A stretch of 42,324 nucleotides of DNA. Source: SIG469 sp964384255. Its GTDB lineage: Bacteria; Bacillota; Clostridia; Oscillospirales; Oscillospiraceae. Positions 24,758-32,110 of this stretch are shown in pieces. Each line of letters starts with the position of its first letter. Position 1 is the stretch's first letter. The stretch covers positions 1 through 42,324 of the forward strand of contig CAYLKH010000009.1 in NCBI GenBank assembly GCA_964384255.1, written 5' to 3'. A model generated the notes under the pieces. It had not been told where the DNA came from. It did no database searches and was given only the letters and a program-made list of their open reading frames with translations. Position numbers and translations under genes: made by a program.

Positions 24758-27391
24758 CTAAACATCTCTTAATTGCTCAATAATGCTGCGTTTTCCAGCG
24801 CTGTCGTACATCACAGTCGGGATCCCCCACCCAAGGAGCGCAAAAACGGGTATGGTGACCACAGCAGGAATGATGGTAAAGCTCCCGCTGAAAAACCAGA
24901 ACATATCCTCCATAAGCCGGCTCACCAGCGGATTTAACACGGCAGAAACAGCCACCGCCATCAGCCCGGAGCCAAGAGCATAAAACTGCCCCTCATATAC
25001 CAGCATGGATCTGAGCTGTCTGTTTGTCATCCCGACCGCCTGCAAAACCGCAAGCTCTCTTTTCCGGGACAGGATGCCGGTCATGACAGCATTAAAAAAG
25101 TTCAAAACGCCCACTATCCCAATGATAGCGCAAAGCAGGCCGCCCAACAGCAGGAACATCTTTTGAAAATCCTCAAACTCAGCTCTGACAGTCGCCTTGC
25201 TTTCATACATCAGTCCGGACCTGTCATCGGCTGTCAACTGGTCAAGGTAGCGTTCCGCAGTCTCCTCAGCAGCAGTGTCCGGCGTGTCGAACAGGTAAAA
25301 CACGGGTACAGGGTCCTCCCGGCTGTCCTCAGCAAGGCTGTCAGCAGTCAGGACAAAGCTGTATCCCGGGCTGCTGTAACGGTAGCTCATGGAGTATGGC
25401 ACTGTCACATAAGCGCAGACAGTGTACTCCACATCGTGGCTCTGGACAATGCAATGTTCAAGAAACTCCTGAGGAGTATTTTCGTCGCTTATTTCTCCCG
25501 TTCGGCTATCAATATAGCAGTCGTCATCTACATAGGTAATGATTTGGGAAGACCCGATGTCCGGGTAATGATCCTGTCCGGATACATTGCCATAATCATC
25601 TGTATACACAACCACGGCAATGGCGTTGCCATCCTCCCGGAACAGGGGTCCCAGGTCGCCCTCCACAACGGTCAGTTTTTCAAACAATCCTTCGTCCAGC
25701 CCTTCGATCTGAGCGTCAGCACTTACCAGTTCTCCCGATTGGGAAGGCGTTTCCGTCCCCTCTGTATCCGAAAGCCCATATCTGGCAATTTCCGCCCTCC
25801 AGGCTTCTTCGGTCATCCATCCTTTCGCACCCAGCACCTGATAACCGCACCCCGAAAGAGACTCCGTCGTGTTCGCTTTGATTTGCTCGATTTGCTGCTG
25901 AGAAATATAGTTGGCCGAGCTTCTATAGCGGAAGTAGTCCGCAGTACTTACTATAAAGTCTCCGCAGGTATTCTGTTCCAGATATTTTTCCATGTCGAAT
26001 CCGTTAGTAAAGGTGACCAGTATATTAAACAGCACCACAGAAAGAGCCAGCGAAATGACCACCAGAACGGTCTTGCCTGTATTTCGTCCCAGATTTGCCA
26101 GCGCCATTTGATATACCTTTGCGCCCCGGGTCTGTCGGCGTTTCTTTCTGCTCCGGTTTTCCTCTGTATACCTGGTAGCCTCCACCGGTGAGACCCCTGC
26201 GGCGATCCTGCCCGGACGGAAACAGGAGAGCAGAACGGTAACCAGCGCAAACAGGGCTGACCCGAAGAAGATCAGCGGAGATGTGCTGATGTCGGCAACC
26301 TCCACACCCAGGGTCGTCCGTGCTAATATCACGGGTGTCAGCACTGCACCCACGCCATACCCCGTCAGCAGCCCCAGGGGGATCCCCACTGCGCACAAAA
26401 GCAGCGCCTGCTGACGGATGATCCGCCGAAGCTGACGCGGCGTAACTCCAATGGTTTTCAACAGTCCGTAAAACTGTATGTCTCCGGTAACGGAGATATG
26501 AAAGATGTTATAAATTATCAGATACCCGGTGAGGCTCACCAGTATCAGAAACGCCGCAGCAGCAACGACAGCGGTAGCATCCAGAGCTTCCATCATCTGG
26601 GCAGAGGTGTATCCCCAATTGACACCAATGCGCACAAGCTCTCCGTCACCTGTTTCGTCCCAGCAGTAGCCCAGATCCATATCCACCTGTTCCATCTGGC
26701 CGCGAATATCCATTCCGGATACCATCATCACATTCAGATCGATGCGGAACCGCTCCATCCCTCTGGACACAGCTTCCGCTTCGACCTGTTTTGCATATTC
26801 CTCGCTGACATTGATATAGTGGACCGGACACAGATCGTCATATGCCCACCATCCTACCAAAGTAAAGGTGTCGGTTTTTTCATAAGGGTTTTGGGACAGG
26901 GCGCCAGCTGTACAGGTCAGTTCGATCTCAGCCCCCAATTCCGGCTCGACCCCCAGCAGCTTTAAGGCCAGGTCATCCATGGCGATTTCTTTTCCCGTCT
27001 GAGGATTACGCCCTGTGGACGGTTCGGCAAAGCTCCACCGGGTGCAGTTTTCATCCATAAAGCTCACTTCGGCAGAAGTTTTGGCAAAATCCCCGCCGTC
27101 CATATATCCTATGCTTATGCGTTTGCCCACAGCCTTTACGCTTGAGTGTGCCGCAATTTCCAGCGCCTGCTCTTCTGTCACATCCTTAAAGGTGCCGTGG
27201 CAATATCCACCGATCTGCCGGAATGTGTACATCTCGTAGCTGGAATTTATGGACATGGCAACGGTAAACAGTGAGGTGAACAGCAGAGTTGTCAGCGCAA
27301 TGGCGATGATGGCAATTACATTGCGTCTGCGGGACATACGCAAAGAACGGCGGCTCAGTTTTCTGATACATTTCTGATTTTTGACATTCAT
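24758..27391 (-). CDS. FtsX-type ABC transporter permease
   Basis: 877 residues with a duplicated FtsX arrangement. TM1 lies near 24-47 after a basic N-terminus (SRRSLRMSRRRN), followed by an external domain to about 265 and three helices with the FtsX segment GLLKTIGVTPRQLRRIIRQQ (in part). A fifth helix lies near 435, then a second external domain of roughly 300 residues, and a last three-helix FtsX block (LFNAVMTGIL-like, RKRELAVLQAVGMTNRQL). This is the layout of MacB-like, antimicrobial-peptide and lipoprotein-type transporters that work by mechanotransmission. It forms a complex with the ATPase encoded 15 bp upstream. The two-component system upstream suggests response to a cell-envelope agent. 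The substrate is unknown. Confidence 0.9.
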   Translation of the reverse strand: MNVKNQKCIRKLSRRSLRMSRRRNVIAIIAIALTTLLFTSLFTVAMSINSSYEMYTFRQIGGYCHGTFKDVTEEQALEIAAHSSVKAVGKRISIGYMDGGDFAKTSAEVSFMDENCTRWSFAEPSTGRNPQTGKEIAMDDLALKLLGVEPELGAEIELTCTAGALSQNPYEKTDTFTLVGWWAYDDLCPVHYINVSEEYAKQVEAEAVSRGMERFRIDLNVMMVSGMDIRGQMEQVDMDLGYCWDETGDGELVRIGVNWGYTSAQMMEALDATAVVAAAAFLILVSLTGYLIIYNIFHISVTGDIQFYGLLKTIGVTPRQLRRIIRQQALLLCAVGIPLGLLTGYGVGAVLTPVILARTTLGVEVADISTSPLIFFGSALFALVTVLLSCFRPGRIAAGVSPVEATRYTEENRSRKKRRQTRGAKVYQMALANLGRNTGKTVLVVISLALSVVLFNILVTFTNGFDMEKYLEQNTCGDFIVSTADYFRYRSSANYISQQQIEQIKANTTESLSGCGYQVLGAKGWMTEEAWRAEIARYGLSDTEGTETPSQSGELVSADAQIEGLDEGLFEKLTVVEGDLGPLFREDGNAIAVVVYTDDYGNVSGQDHYPDIGSSQIITYVDDDCYIDSRTGEISDENTPQEFLEHCIVQSHDVEYTVCAYVTVPYSMSYRYSSPGYSFVLTADSLAEDSREDPVPVFYLFDTPDTAAEETAERYLDQLTADDRSGLMYESKATVRAEFEDFQKMFLLLGGLLCAIIGIVGVLNFFNAVMTGILSRKRELAVLQAVGMTNRQLRSMLVYEGQFYALGSGLMAVAVSAVLNPLVSRLMEDMFWFFSGSFTIIPAVVTIPVFALLGWGIPTVMYDSAGKRSIIEQLRDV

Positions 27392-27406
27392 CCCTGCCGC
27401 CTCCCG

Positions 27407-28078
27407 TCAGGTCGCCGAGACTATCCGGCCATCTTCCAGACGGATGATCCGGTCAGCCAGCTGGGCGATCTCTTCGTTGTGGGTTATCATCACTATCGTC
27501 TGAGCGAATCTCTGGCTGGAAGTTTTTAAAAGTCCAAGTACATCCTGACCGGTCCCGGAGTCCAGGTTGCCCGTAGGCTCGTCTGCCAGAATAATGGCAG
27601 GGGTCGTCGCCAGCGCCCGTCCAATAGCCACTCTTTGCTGCTGCCCGCCGGACAGCTGGCCCGGCAGCGCGTTTATGCGCTGCGTCAATCCAAGAGTGCC
27701 GACTATCCGGTCCACAAGTTCCTTATTCGCTTTTCTCCCGTCCAGCTCCACCGGCAGAACGATGTTTTCGTACACGTTCAGTGTTGGTACGAGATTGTAA
27801 GCCTGAAAAACAAAGCCTATCTTCCTGCGTCTGAAAATCGTCAGGGCCTCGTCCTTAAGGGAAAAAATATCCTGCCCGTCAACCGTTACGCTGCCAGAGG
27901 TCGGCCTGTCCAGCCCGCCCAGCATATGCAAAAGAGTGGATTTGCCCGAACCGGACGTCCCCACAATAGCCACGAATTCTCCCTTATGGACCTTCAAGCT
28001 CACGGAATCCAGGGCTTTAACGGCGTTTTCTCCCGAGCCATACACCTTTTTCAAATTTTCGGCCCGCAATATTTCCAT
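27407..28078 (-). CDS. ABC transporter ATP-binding protein (MacB/LolD/BceA-like)
   Basis: About 223 residues from MEILRAENLKK. Walker A is GTSGSGKST near 42-50, signature LSGGQQQRVAIGRAL near 142, Walker B IILADEPTGNLDS near 162, and the switch His lies in MITHNEE. It energises the FtsX-type permease encoded next (15-bp gap). The start at 28078 is fixed by GGAGGTAATCAA just upstream. A terminator-like hairpin ends 16 nt before that start, so expression may be attenuated. The longer frame upstream would cross this hairpin and lacks a ribosome site. Confidence 0.93.
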   Translation of the reverse strand: MEILRAENLKKVYGSGENAVKALDSVSLKVHKGEFVAIVGTSGSGKSTLLHMLGGLDRPTSGSVTVDGQDIFSLKDEALTIFRRRKIGFVFQAYNLVPTLNVYENIVLPVELDGRKANKELVDRIVGTLGLTQRINALPGQLSGGQQQRVAIGRALATTPAIILADEPTGNLDSGTGQDVLGLLKTSSQRFAQTIVMITHNEEIAQLADRIIRLEDGRIVSAT

Positions 28079-28093
28079 TTGATTACCTCCGTC

Positions 28094-28139
28094 AAAAAAA
28101 TCTGTATATACGCAAAGGACTGTTCCGCGCATATACAGA
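28094..28139 (-). promoter_or_regulatory. Attenuator-like intrinsic terminator in the ABC exporter leader
   Basis: On the minus strand TCTGTATATGCGC (28139-28127) pairs over 13 bp (one G-U) with GCGTATATACAGA (28113-28101), directly followed by seven T (28100-28094). It lies between the promoter at 28184 and the ATPase ribosome site, so transcripts of the exporter genes must pass through it. Confidence 0.6.
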
Positions 28140-28183
28140 TCATCTCACAGGATACTTTCCACATTCTTTCGGCAGTGGTCTGA

Positions 28184-28192
28184 ATTATAACA
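28184..28192 (-). promoter_or_regulatory. Extended -10 promoter of the ABC exporter genes
   Basis: Minus strand TG-T-TATAAT (TATAAT at 28184-28189). The -35 is not canonical, which would suit activation by the adjacent response regulator. Confidence 0.5.
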
Positions 28193-28253
28193 CTTTTGAA
28201 AGGATCTGGTGACCGCTGGACACATCACAGGTCCCATCGGCAACGCGTCCCCT

Positions 28254-29153
28254 TCATTTAGGCAAAAATACCGAAAAGGTGCTGCCCTTTCCCGGGGCAG
28301 AGGTGAGTCTGATATAGCCGCCCTGCCCGGATATTATCTGCCGGGCCAGATACAATCCTACGCCTGCTCCGTCCTTTTCGGCAGCATTCTCTCCCCGATA
28401 AAAGCGGGCAAACACCCTTGGCTGCTCGCTTTCTTCAATACCCTCTCCGCTGTCGGATATATCAATTCTGACAAACATTTCGTGGTCCCGGGTCCGGATA
28501 TCAACAGTCCCCTGCTCTGTATATTTGATCCCGTTGTCAACAATATTCCCCAGCGCTTCGGCCGTCCATTTGGGGTCAAAGCTTGCGGCGGCTTCTGTCT
28601 CGTCCAAGCAAAGCCGTATACCTTTTTCTTCTGCCCGAGCAGAATACTGCCGGACAACGGCCTGCAAAACCGGCTGTACCGCTCCTTTTTTTGGCGTAAG
28701 GGATATCATTCCGTTTTCCAGCCGGGACATTTTTACCAGCGAATCAATAAGGAAGCTCAGTTTTGCAGACTGCTGATAAAGCGCCTGGGCATTGAGCCTT
28801 GCTGCCGGTGGAAGCTGCTGCTCCGTAAGCAGCTCGCTATATAGCAGCAGATTAGCCACGGGAGTTTTGGTCTGATGAGAAATGTCCGAAATCAGGGCCT
28901 TTATCTGTTCCTTTTCCTCCGCCGCCTTCCGGGCCGTTTCTCCGGATGCTGTAAGGTAGCGGGCGAATCTGGCTTCCAGTGCCGTCAGTCGGCTTTCGTC
29001 AAAACCGCTTTCAGTGAAATCGCCGTCAATGGCGCGGTCCAGCATATGCTCGATGGTTTCTATGGTCCTTCTGCTTTTCCGCCGATAGTATATGATCGCC
29101 GCCCCGGCAACCAAAATGCCCAGTATCCCCGCGATCCAGCCCATATTATTCAT
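28254..29153 (-). CDS. Sensor histidine kinase with minimal sensor region
   Basis: 299 residues. A single short membrane helix (about 6-23) follows a 5-residue start, then a basic segment, so there is essentially no extracellular domain. The HisKA motif ISDISHQTKTPVANLL places the phospho-acceptor at His93. The HATPase_c domain shows DNGIKYTEQG, DISDSGEGI, GAGVGLYLARQI and GKGSTFSVFLPK. It should autophosphorylate and signal to the OmpR-type regulator whose gene overlaps its start by 8 bp. With no sensor domain, it probably reads the state of the ABC exporter or an event inside the membrane, as in BceS-type kinases. That mode is inferred. Confidence 0.92.
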   Translation of the reverse strand: MNNMGWIAGILGILVAGAAIIYYRRKSRRTIETIEHMLDRAIDGDFTESGFDESRLTALEARFARYLTASGETARKAAEEKEQIKALISDISHQTKTPVANLLLYSELLTEQQLPPAARLNAQALYQQSAKLSFLIDSLVKMSRLENGMISLTPKKGAVQPVLQAVVRQYSARAEEKGIRLCLDETEAAASFDPKWTAEALGNIVDNGIKYTEQGTVDIRTRDHEMFVRIDISDSGEGIEESEQPRVFARFYRGENAAEKDGAGVGLYLARQIISGQGGYIRLTSAPGKGSTFSVFLPK

Positions 29154-29817
29154 CCTTCTTCACCCAGCTATAGCCCAGGCCATAGACCGTTTTGATCTCA
29201 TCCCACGCTTCCAGCTTATCTCTGAGACGTTTGACCGTGACCGACAGGGCGTTTTCGTCAACATATTCCCCTCCATCGGTCCATATCCGGTCCATAAGCG
29301 TCCCCCGCTCCACAACTCTGCCGCGGTTTTCCACCAGCAGACGCAGCAGCTTCTGTTCAGTTTTGCTGAGTTCCGCTCTGGCATCCCCGTTGAAGAATTC
29401 CATGGCTTTGAAATCAAATCTGAATCTGCCCAAAACCACCTCTCCGCTTTTGTCCTGAGTCCTGCGCAGCTGGGTATTTACTCTGGCCCGTAAAACCGGC
29501 AGAGAAAAGGGCTTGGTTATATAATCGTCGGCTCCCAGTTCCAGCCCACCCACAATATCCATGTCGGTATCGTTGGCTGTGAGCATAATGACCGAGGTTT
29601 CGGGAAATGTCGACTTCAGCTCGGTAAGCAGTTCAAGGCCACTGCCGTCCGGCAGGTTAATATCCAGCACCACCAGCTTCGGTCCTCCGCAAAGCAGCTG
29701 CTCTCTGGCAGATCTCAGGTCCCGGCAGGATACAAGCTGCCGGTTTTCTCCGCTCAGCGCCATACACAGTCCCCTGTTCAGGCTGATGTCGTCTTCAACT
29801 ATCAATATCTGTTCCAT
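29146..29817 (-). CDS. OmpR/PhoB-family response regulator
   Basis: 223 residues. The receiver domain has acidic pocket VEDD (8-10), phospho-acceptor Asp52 in VVLDINLPDG and a conserved ITKPFS lysine near 102. The C-terminal winged helix contains LSKTEQKLLRLL near 143 and the recognition region VDENALSVTVKRLRDKL near 190. It probably controls the kinase/regulator operon and the downstream exporter genes. Its promoter is TTGGTA, 17 nt, TATAAT with an extended TG (29845-29873). The kinase gene overlaps its 3' end. Confidence 0.95.
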   Translation of the reverse strand: MEQILIVEDDISLNRGLCMALSGENRQLVSCRDLRSAREQLLCGGPKLVVLDINLPDGSGLELLTELKSTFPETSVIMLTANDTDMDIVGGLELGADDYITKPFSLPVLRARVNTQLRRTQDKSGEVVLGRFRFDFKAMEFFNGDARAELSKTEQKLLRLLVENRGRVVERGTLMDRIWTDGGEYVDENALSVTVKRLRDKLEAWDEIKTVYGLGYSWVKKDE

Positions 29818-29844
29818 AACTGCCTCCCTGGTTGCTATGGTTTG

Positions 29845-29873
29845 ATTATACCACCCGTCTTCCCTTTTACCAA
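29845..29873 (-). promoter_or_regulatory. Promoter of the OmpR-type two-component operon
   Basis: Minus strand TTGGTA (29868-29873), 17-nt spacer ending in TGG, TATAAT (29845-29850). Confidence 0.7.
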
Positions 29874-29991
29874 CCTTTAAATTATCGTGTCAGACCCATA
29901 TCTCCGCCATAACAGGCTCGACTGTCAGTCCGCAAAGCAGGCAGGATATCAACCCCAGCACCACAACGCACTCAATGGCATATCGACCGGT

Positions 29992-30249
29992 TCATTTTTT
30001 CTCCTTTTCCCCGTCTTTGGGCGGCTTTTTGATACACAGGCCAATAGCCATACCTGCCATAAGGCCATAAATCAGATTTTCGCTGCCCAGCGCGGCTCCA
30101 AAGCAAAGGCCGATGGCCATACCCTCAGACATATAGTTATCCCGTTTATTCCCGTCGTCCTGTTCGCCACTTCTGCGGCTGGACGCAAGCAGCGCGATCA
30201 CAACGCCGATGCATATCCACGGCGCTGCCGACTTAACAAATTCTATCAT
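29992..30249 (-). CDS. Small membrane protein, unknown function
   Basis: 85 residues from MIEFVKSA, fixed by GGGAGGG 6 nt upstream. A first helix (about 8-22) is followed by a charged loop (SSRRSGEQDDGNKRD), then a Gly/Met-rich hydrophobic region with a near-repeat, MAIGLCFGAALG and MAGMAIGLCIKK, resembling a glycine-zipper hairpin. It ends in a Lys/Glu tail. I do not recognise a named family. It lies between an OmpR system and the PspC-like gene, with its own extended -10 (TGCTATGAT) and a terminator separating it from the PspC-like gene. Confidence 0.7.
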   Translation of the reverse strand: MIEFVKSAAPWICIGVVIALLASSRRSGEQDDGNKRDNYMSEGMAIGLCFGAALGSENLIYGLMAGMAIGLCIKKPPKDGEKEKK

Positions 30250-30343
30250 TACAATCCCTCCCGGGTAACCGGCTATCAAATCATAGCACGGATATTCTTT
30301 CAGTAACCGATGATTTGGCTAATAGTTACCTTTCGTGTCTGTC

Positions 30344-30380
30344 AAAAATCGGAAGCAGCGATACGGCCGCCCCCGATTTT
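30344..30380 (-). terminator. Terminator after the PspC-like gene
   Basis: On the minus strand AAAATCGG pairs with CCGATTTT and runs into TTTTTGAC; the loop region contains a GGCGGCC segment. It ends the CmpB-like/PspC-like transcript. Confidence 0.7.
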
Positions 30381-30394
30381 CAGGCCGCCCGTCT

Positions 30395-30586
30395 TTAGTC
30401 GGCCGGTCGATTTGGAATAATTACAGCTGCGATAATATAAGCCAGCACTCCGCTGCCGGCCAGGACGCAAAGAGCAGCCCAGGCCAGTCTGACCAGAGTG
30501 GGGTCAACTCCGAAATACTCGGCCACTCCGCCGCACACTCCGCAGAGCATAATGTTTTCATTGGATTTATAAAGTCTTTTTTCCAT
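30395..30586 (-). CDS. PspC-domain membrane protein
   Basis: 63 residues from MEKRLYKS, start fixed by AGGAGGAAGTATT. The PspC signature is complete: YKSNENIMLCGVCGGVAEYFGVDPTLVRL (in part), then one membrane helix (AALCVLAGSGVLAYIIAAVIIP). PspC proteins sit in the cytoplasmic membrane and are tied to envelope-stress responses. The gene lies 46 bp after the CmpB-like gene on the same strand and probably shares its transcript and its YesM/YesN-linked promoter. Confidence 0.9.
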   Translation of the reverse strand: MEKRLYKSNENIMLCGVCGGVAEYFGVDPTLVRLAWAALCVLAGSGVLAYIIAAVIIPNRPAD

Positions 30587-30632
30587 AATACTTCCTCCTG
30601 TCAGCAATTACACATTTTTGAATTTAACATGG

Positions 30633-31172
30633 TCAATAAGTAATAGGCGTTCTGAAAAGGGCGCTTAACACGCAGTCTGCCGCAAACAGCAGCGCCAGCA
30701 TCAGGCATCCGGCAGTAACGACCGGCGAACTCATCCCGGAGATCATCCGTCGCCCAGCAGGCTCGACGAAATAATGGAACACCAGTCCCATGATGCCGAA
30801 GCTTGCTACGCTGCGCAGGCAGATTATCCCGTCGATGTTCAAAAACAGGCCCCGGTAATCCCAAAGCCGCATACCCAGCAGATGGATGCCCGCATATCCA
30901 ATTATATATTCAACAGCGCCGGACACCGCAACACAAAGCGCGAAAAGCAGCAACGGCCGTTTTCTGGCAGGCTTCATAGCATATATTCCCAGCGCTCCAA
31001 TGCCATAGATCGGCAGCCACGGACCATAAAGGATACCCCGGTTTCTGAGCATACCTTCTGTTACCCAATAGAATATTTCCTCATATATCCAGCCAATAAG
31101 GCAGCCGCTCAAAAATATCAGGAACAGATAGCTCAGCGTCATCATCCGTTTTTCCCCGGCTGTTCGTTCCAT
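30633..31172 (-). CDS. CmpB-like putative ABC-transporter (type IV) membrane protein
   Basis: 179 residues from MERTAGEK, with GGAAGGAG 8 nt upstream. About five membrane helices. The family segment FLSGCLIGWIYEEIFYWVTEG (in part) then RNRGILYGPWLPIYGIG is characteristic of the ABC_trans_CmpB family (PF06541 as I recall it). Despite the family name, no ATPase is linked and its role is not established. It heads a small operon with the PspC-like gene. Its promoter shares two boxes at identical spacing with that of the YesM/YesN operon, suggesting common control. Confidence 0.8.
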   Translation of the reverse strand: MERTAGEKRMMTLSYLFLIFLSGCLIGWIYEEIFYWVTEGMLRNRGILYGPWLPIYGIGALGIYAMKPARKRPLLLFALCVAVSGAVEYIIGYAGIHLLGMRLWDYRGLFLNIDGIICLRSVASFGIMGLVFHYFVEPAGRRMISGMSSPVVTAGCLMLALLFAADCVLSALFRTPITY

Positions 31173-31215
31173 TGTTCCATCTCCTTCCAAAGCGTTCTCT
31201 GTATCTTATGCTTTG

Positions 31216-31275
31216 ATTTTACCACCGGGTTTCTCTGGCCGATAGGCCAATTCTTTAGCCCTTTGTGTCAGTTTT
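31216..31275 (-). promoter_or_regulatory. Composite promoter of the CmpB-like/PspC operon
   Basis: Minus strand, upstream to downstream: AAAACTGACACA (31275-31264), 16 nt, GCCTATCG (31247-31240), 18 nt, TAAAAT -10 (31221-31216). There is no TTGACA-like -35; GCCTATCG overlaps that position. The same two boxes with the same gaps precede the kinase gene at 33436-33495. Confidence 0.65.
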
Positions 31276-31292
31276 TCAGCACAAACGGCAGC

Positions 31293-31340
31293 AGAAAACC
31301 TCGCAGTATTCGCCGCTTAAGCGGCAAGCTCTGCGAGGTT
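31293..31340 (-). terminator. Terminator of the YesM/YesN-type operon
   Basis: AACCTCGCAG (31297-31306) pairs with CTGCGAGGTT (31331-31340), with an inner CCGCTTAAGCGG palindrome. On the minus strand the stem runs into GGTTTTC. Confidence 0.75.
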
Positions 31341-31369
31341 CGGTCTGACCGGTCCAAATCGTCAATTGT

Positions 31370-32110
31370 TTAGTTTTCAGTCAGGAAATCCCGGCGATAT
31401 TGGGAAGGAGTGACTCCTTCTGATTTTTTAAACGCCTTGGTAAAGACCCGGTAATCTCCATAGCCGGACATTTCTGATATCTCCGCGATGGAAAGTCCGG
31501 TGGTAAGCAGCAGCTTCTTTGCCTTTTCCATGCGGATATTAGTAAGATAGGCCAGAAAGTTAACGCCTATTTCGCTTTTGAAAAGCTGGCTGATATACTG
31601 AGGGTTAAGATGGAACTGCTGCGCCAGTACAGTCAGGCTGATCTCTTCGGCCAAATGCTCCTGCAAATACCGGGTAAGACCGTGGATAGTCCTCTGTTCG
31701 GCAGGCTCTTCCTGACTGGCACTCCGGTTTTGAAACAGGGCGATCTTCAAGCTGTCGATGCAGGCCCCAAACTCATCGTAATTGACGGGTTTAAGAATAT
31801 AATCCGTTATCTGGAGCCTGAGTGCTTCGCGGCAATAGGAAAAATCATCATATCCCGAAACGATAACAAACGCCATGTCCGGATGCTTCATTCTGGCCAT
31901 CTGGATGACCTTAAGACCGTTCATTATGGGAATATTAATATCCATTATGGCTATATCCGGGTCAAGGCTGTCGATTTTTGCCAGAGCCTCCATACCGTCG
32001 GCAGCCTCTCCCACCACCTGGCAGTCGTGAGTCTCCCAGTCAAACAGGCGTTTAAAACCCTCTCTTATCATTATTTCGTCGTCAACCAAAAGCACTCTCA
32101 GCTTTTTCAT
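31370..32110 (-). CDS. AraC-type response regulator (YesN-like)
   Basis: 246 residues from MKKLRVLL, fixed by GGAGGAACCGAG. The receiver domain (1-120) has acidic pair VDDE (10-12) and phospho-acceptor Asp57 in IAIMDINIP. A short linker leads to a C-terminal AraC double helix-turn-helix (about 150-246): LTVLAQQFHLNPQYISQLFK in part, then IAEISEMSGYGDYRVFTKAFKK in part. Many YesN proteins are near 500 residues; this one lacks the middle region. Its start overlaps the kinase stop by 4 bp. It probably binds the paired boxes found before the kinase gene and the CmpB-like gene; that target assignment is inferred. Confidence 0.93.
   Translation of the reverse strand: MKKLRVLLVDDEIMIREGFKRLFDWETHDCQVVGEAADGMEALAKIDSLDPDIAIMDINIPIMNGLKVIQMARMKHPDMAFVIVSGYDDFSYCREALRLQITDYILKPVNYDEFGACIDSLKIALFQNRSASQEEPAEQRTIHGLTRYLQEHLAEEISLTVLAQQFHLNPQYISQLFKSEIGVNFLAYLTNIRMEKAKKLLLTTGLSIAEISEMSGYGDYRVFTKAFKKSEGVTPSQYRRDFLTEN

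Noticed and set aside
29845..31221. Similar GGTGG-TAnAAT-C -10 context in the OmpR-operon and CmpB-operon promoters as a shared motif
   Set aside because: The resemblance is confined to the -10 and a few adjoining bases; the upstream boxes found at 31216-31275 are absent from the OmpR-operon promoter.
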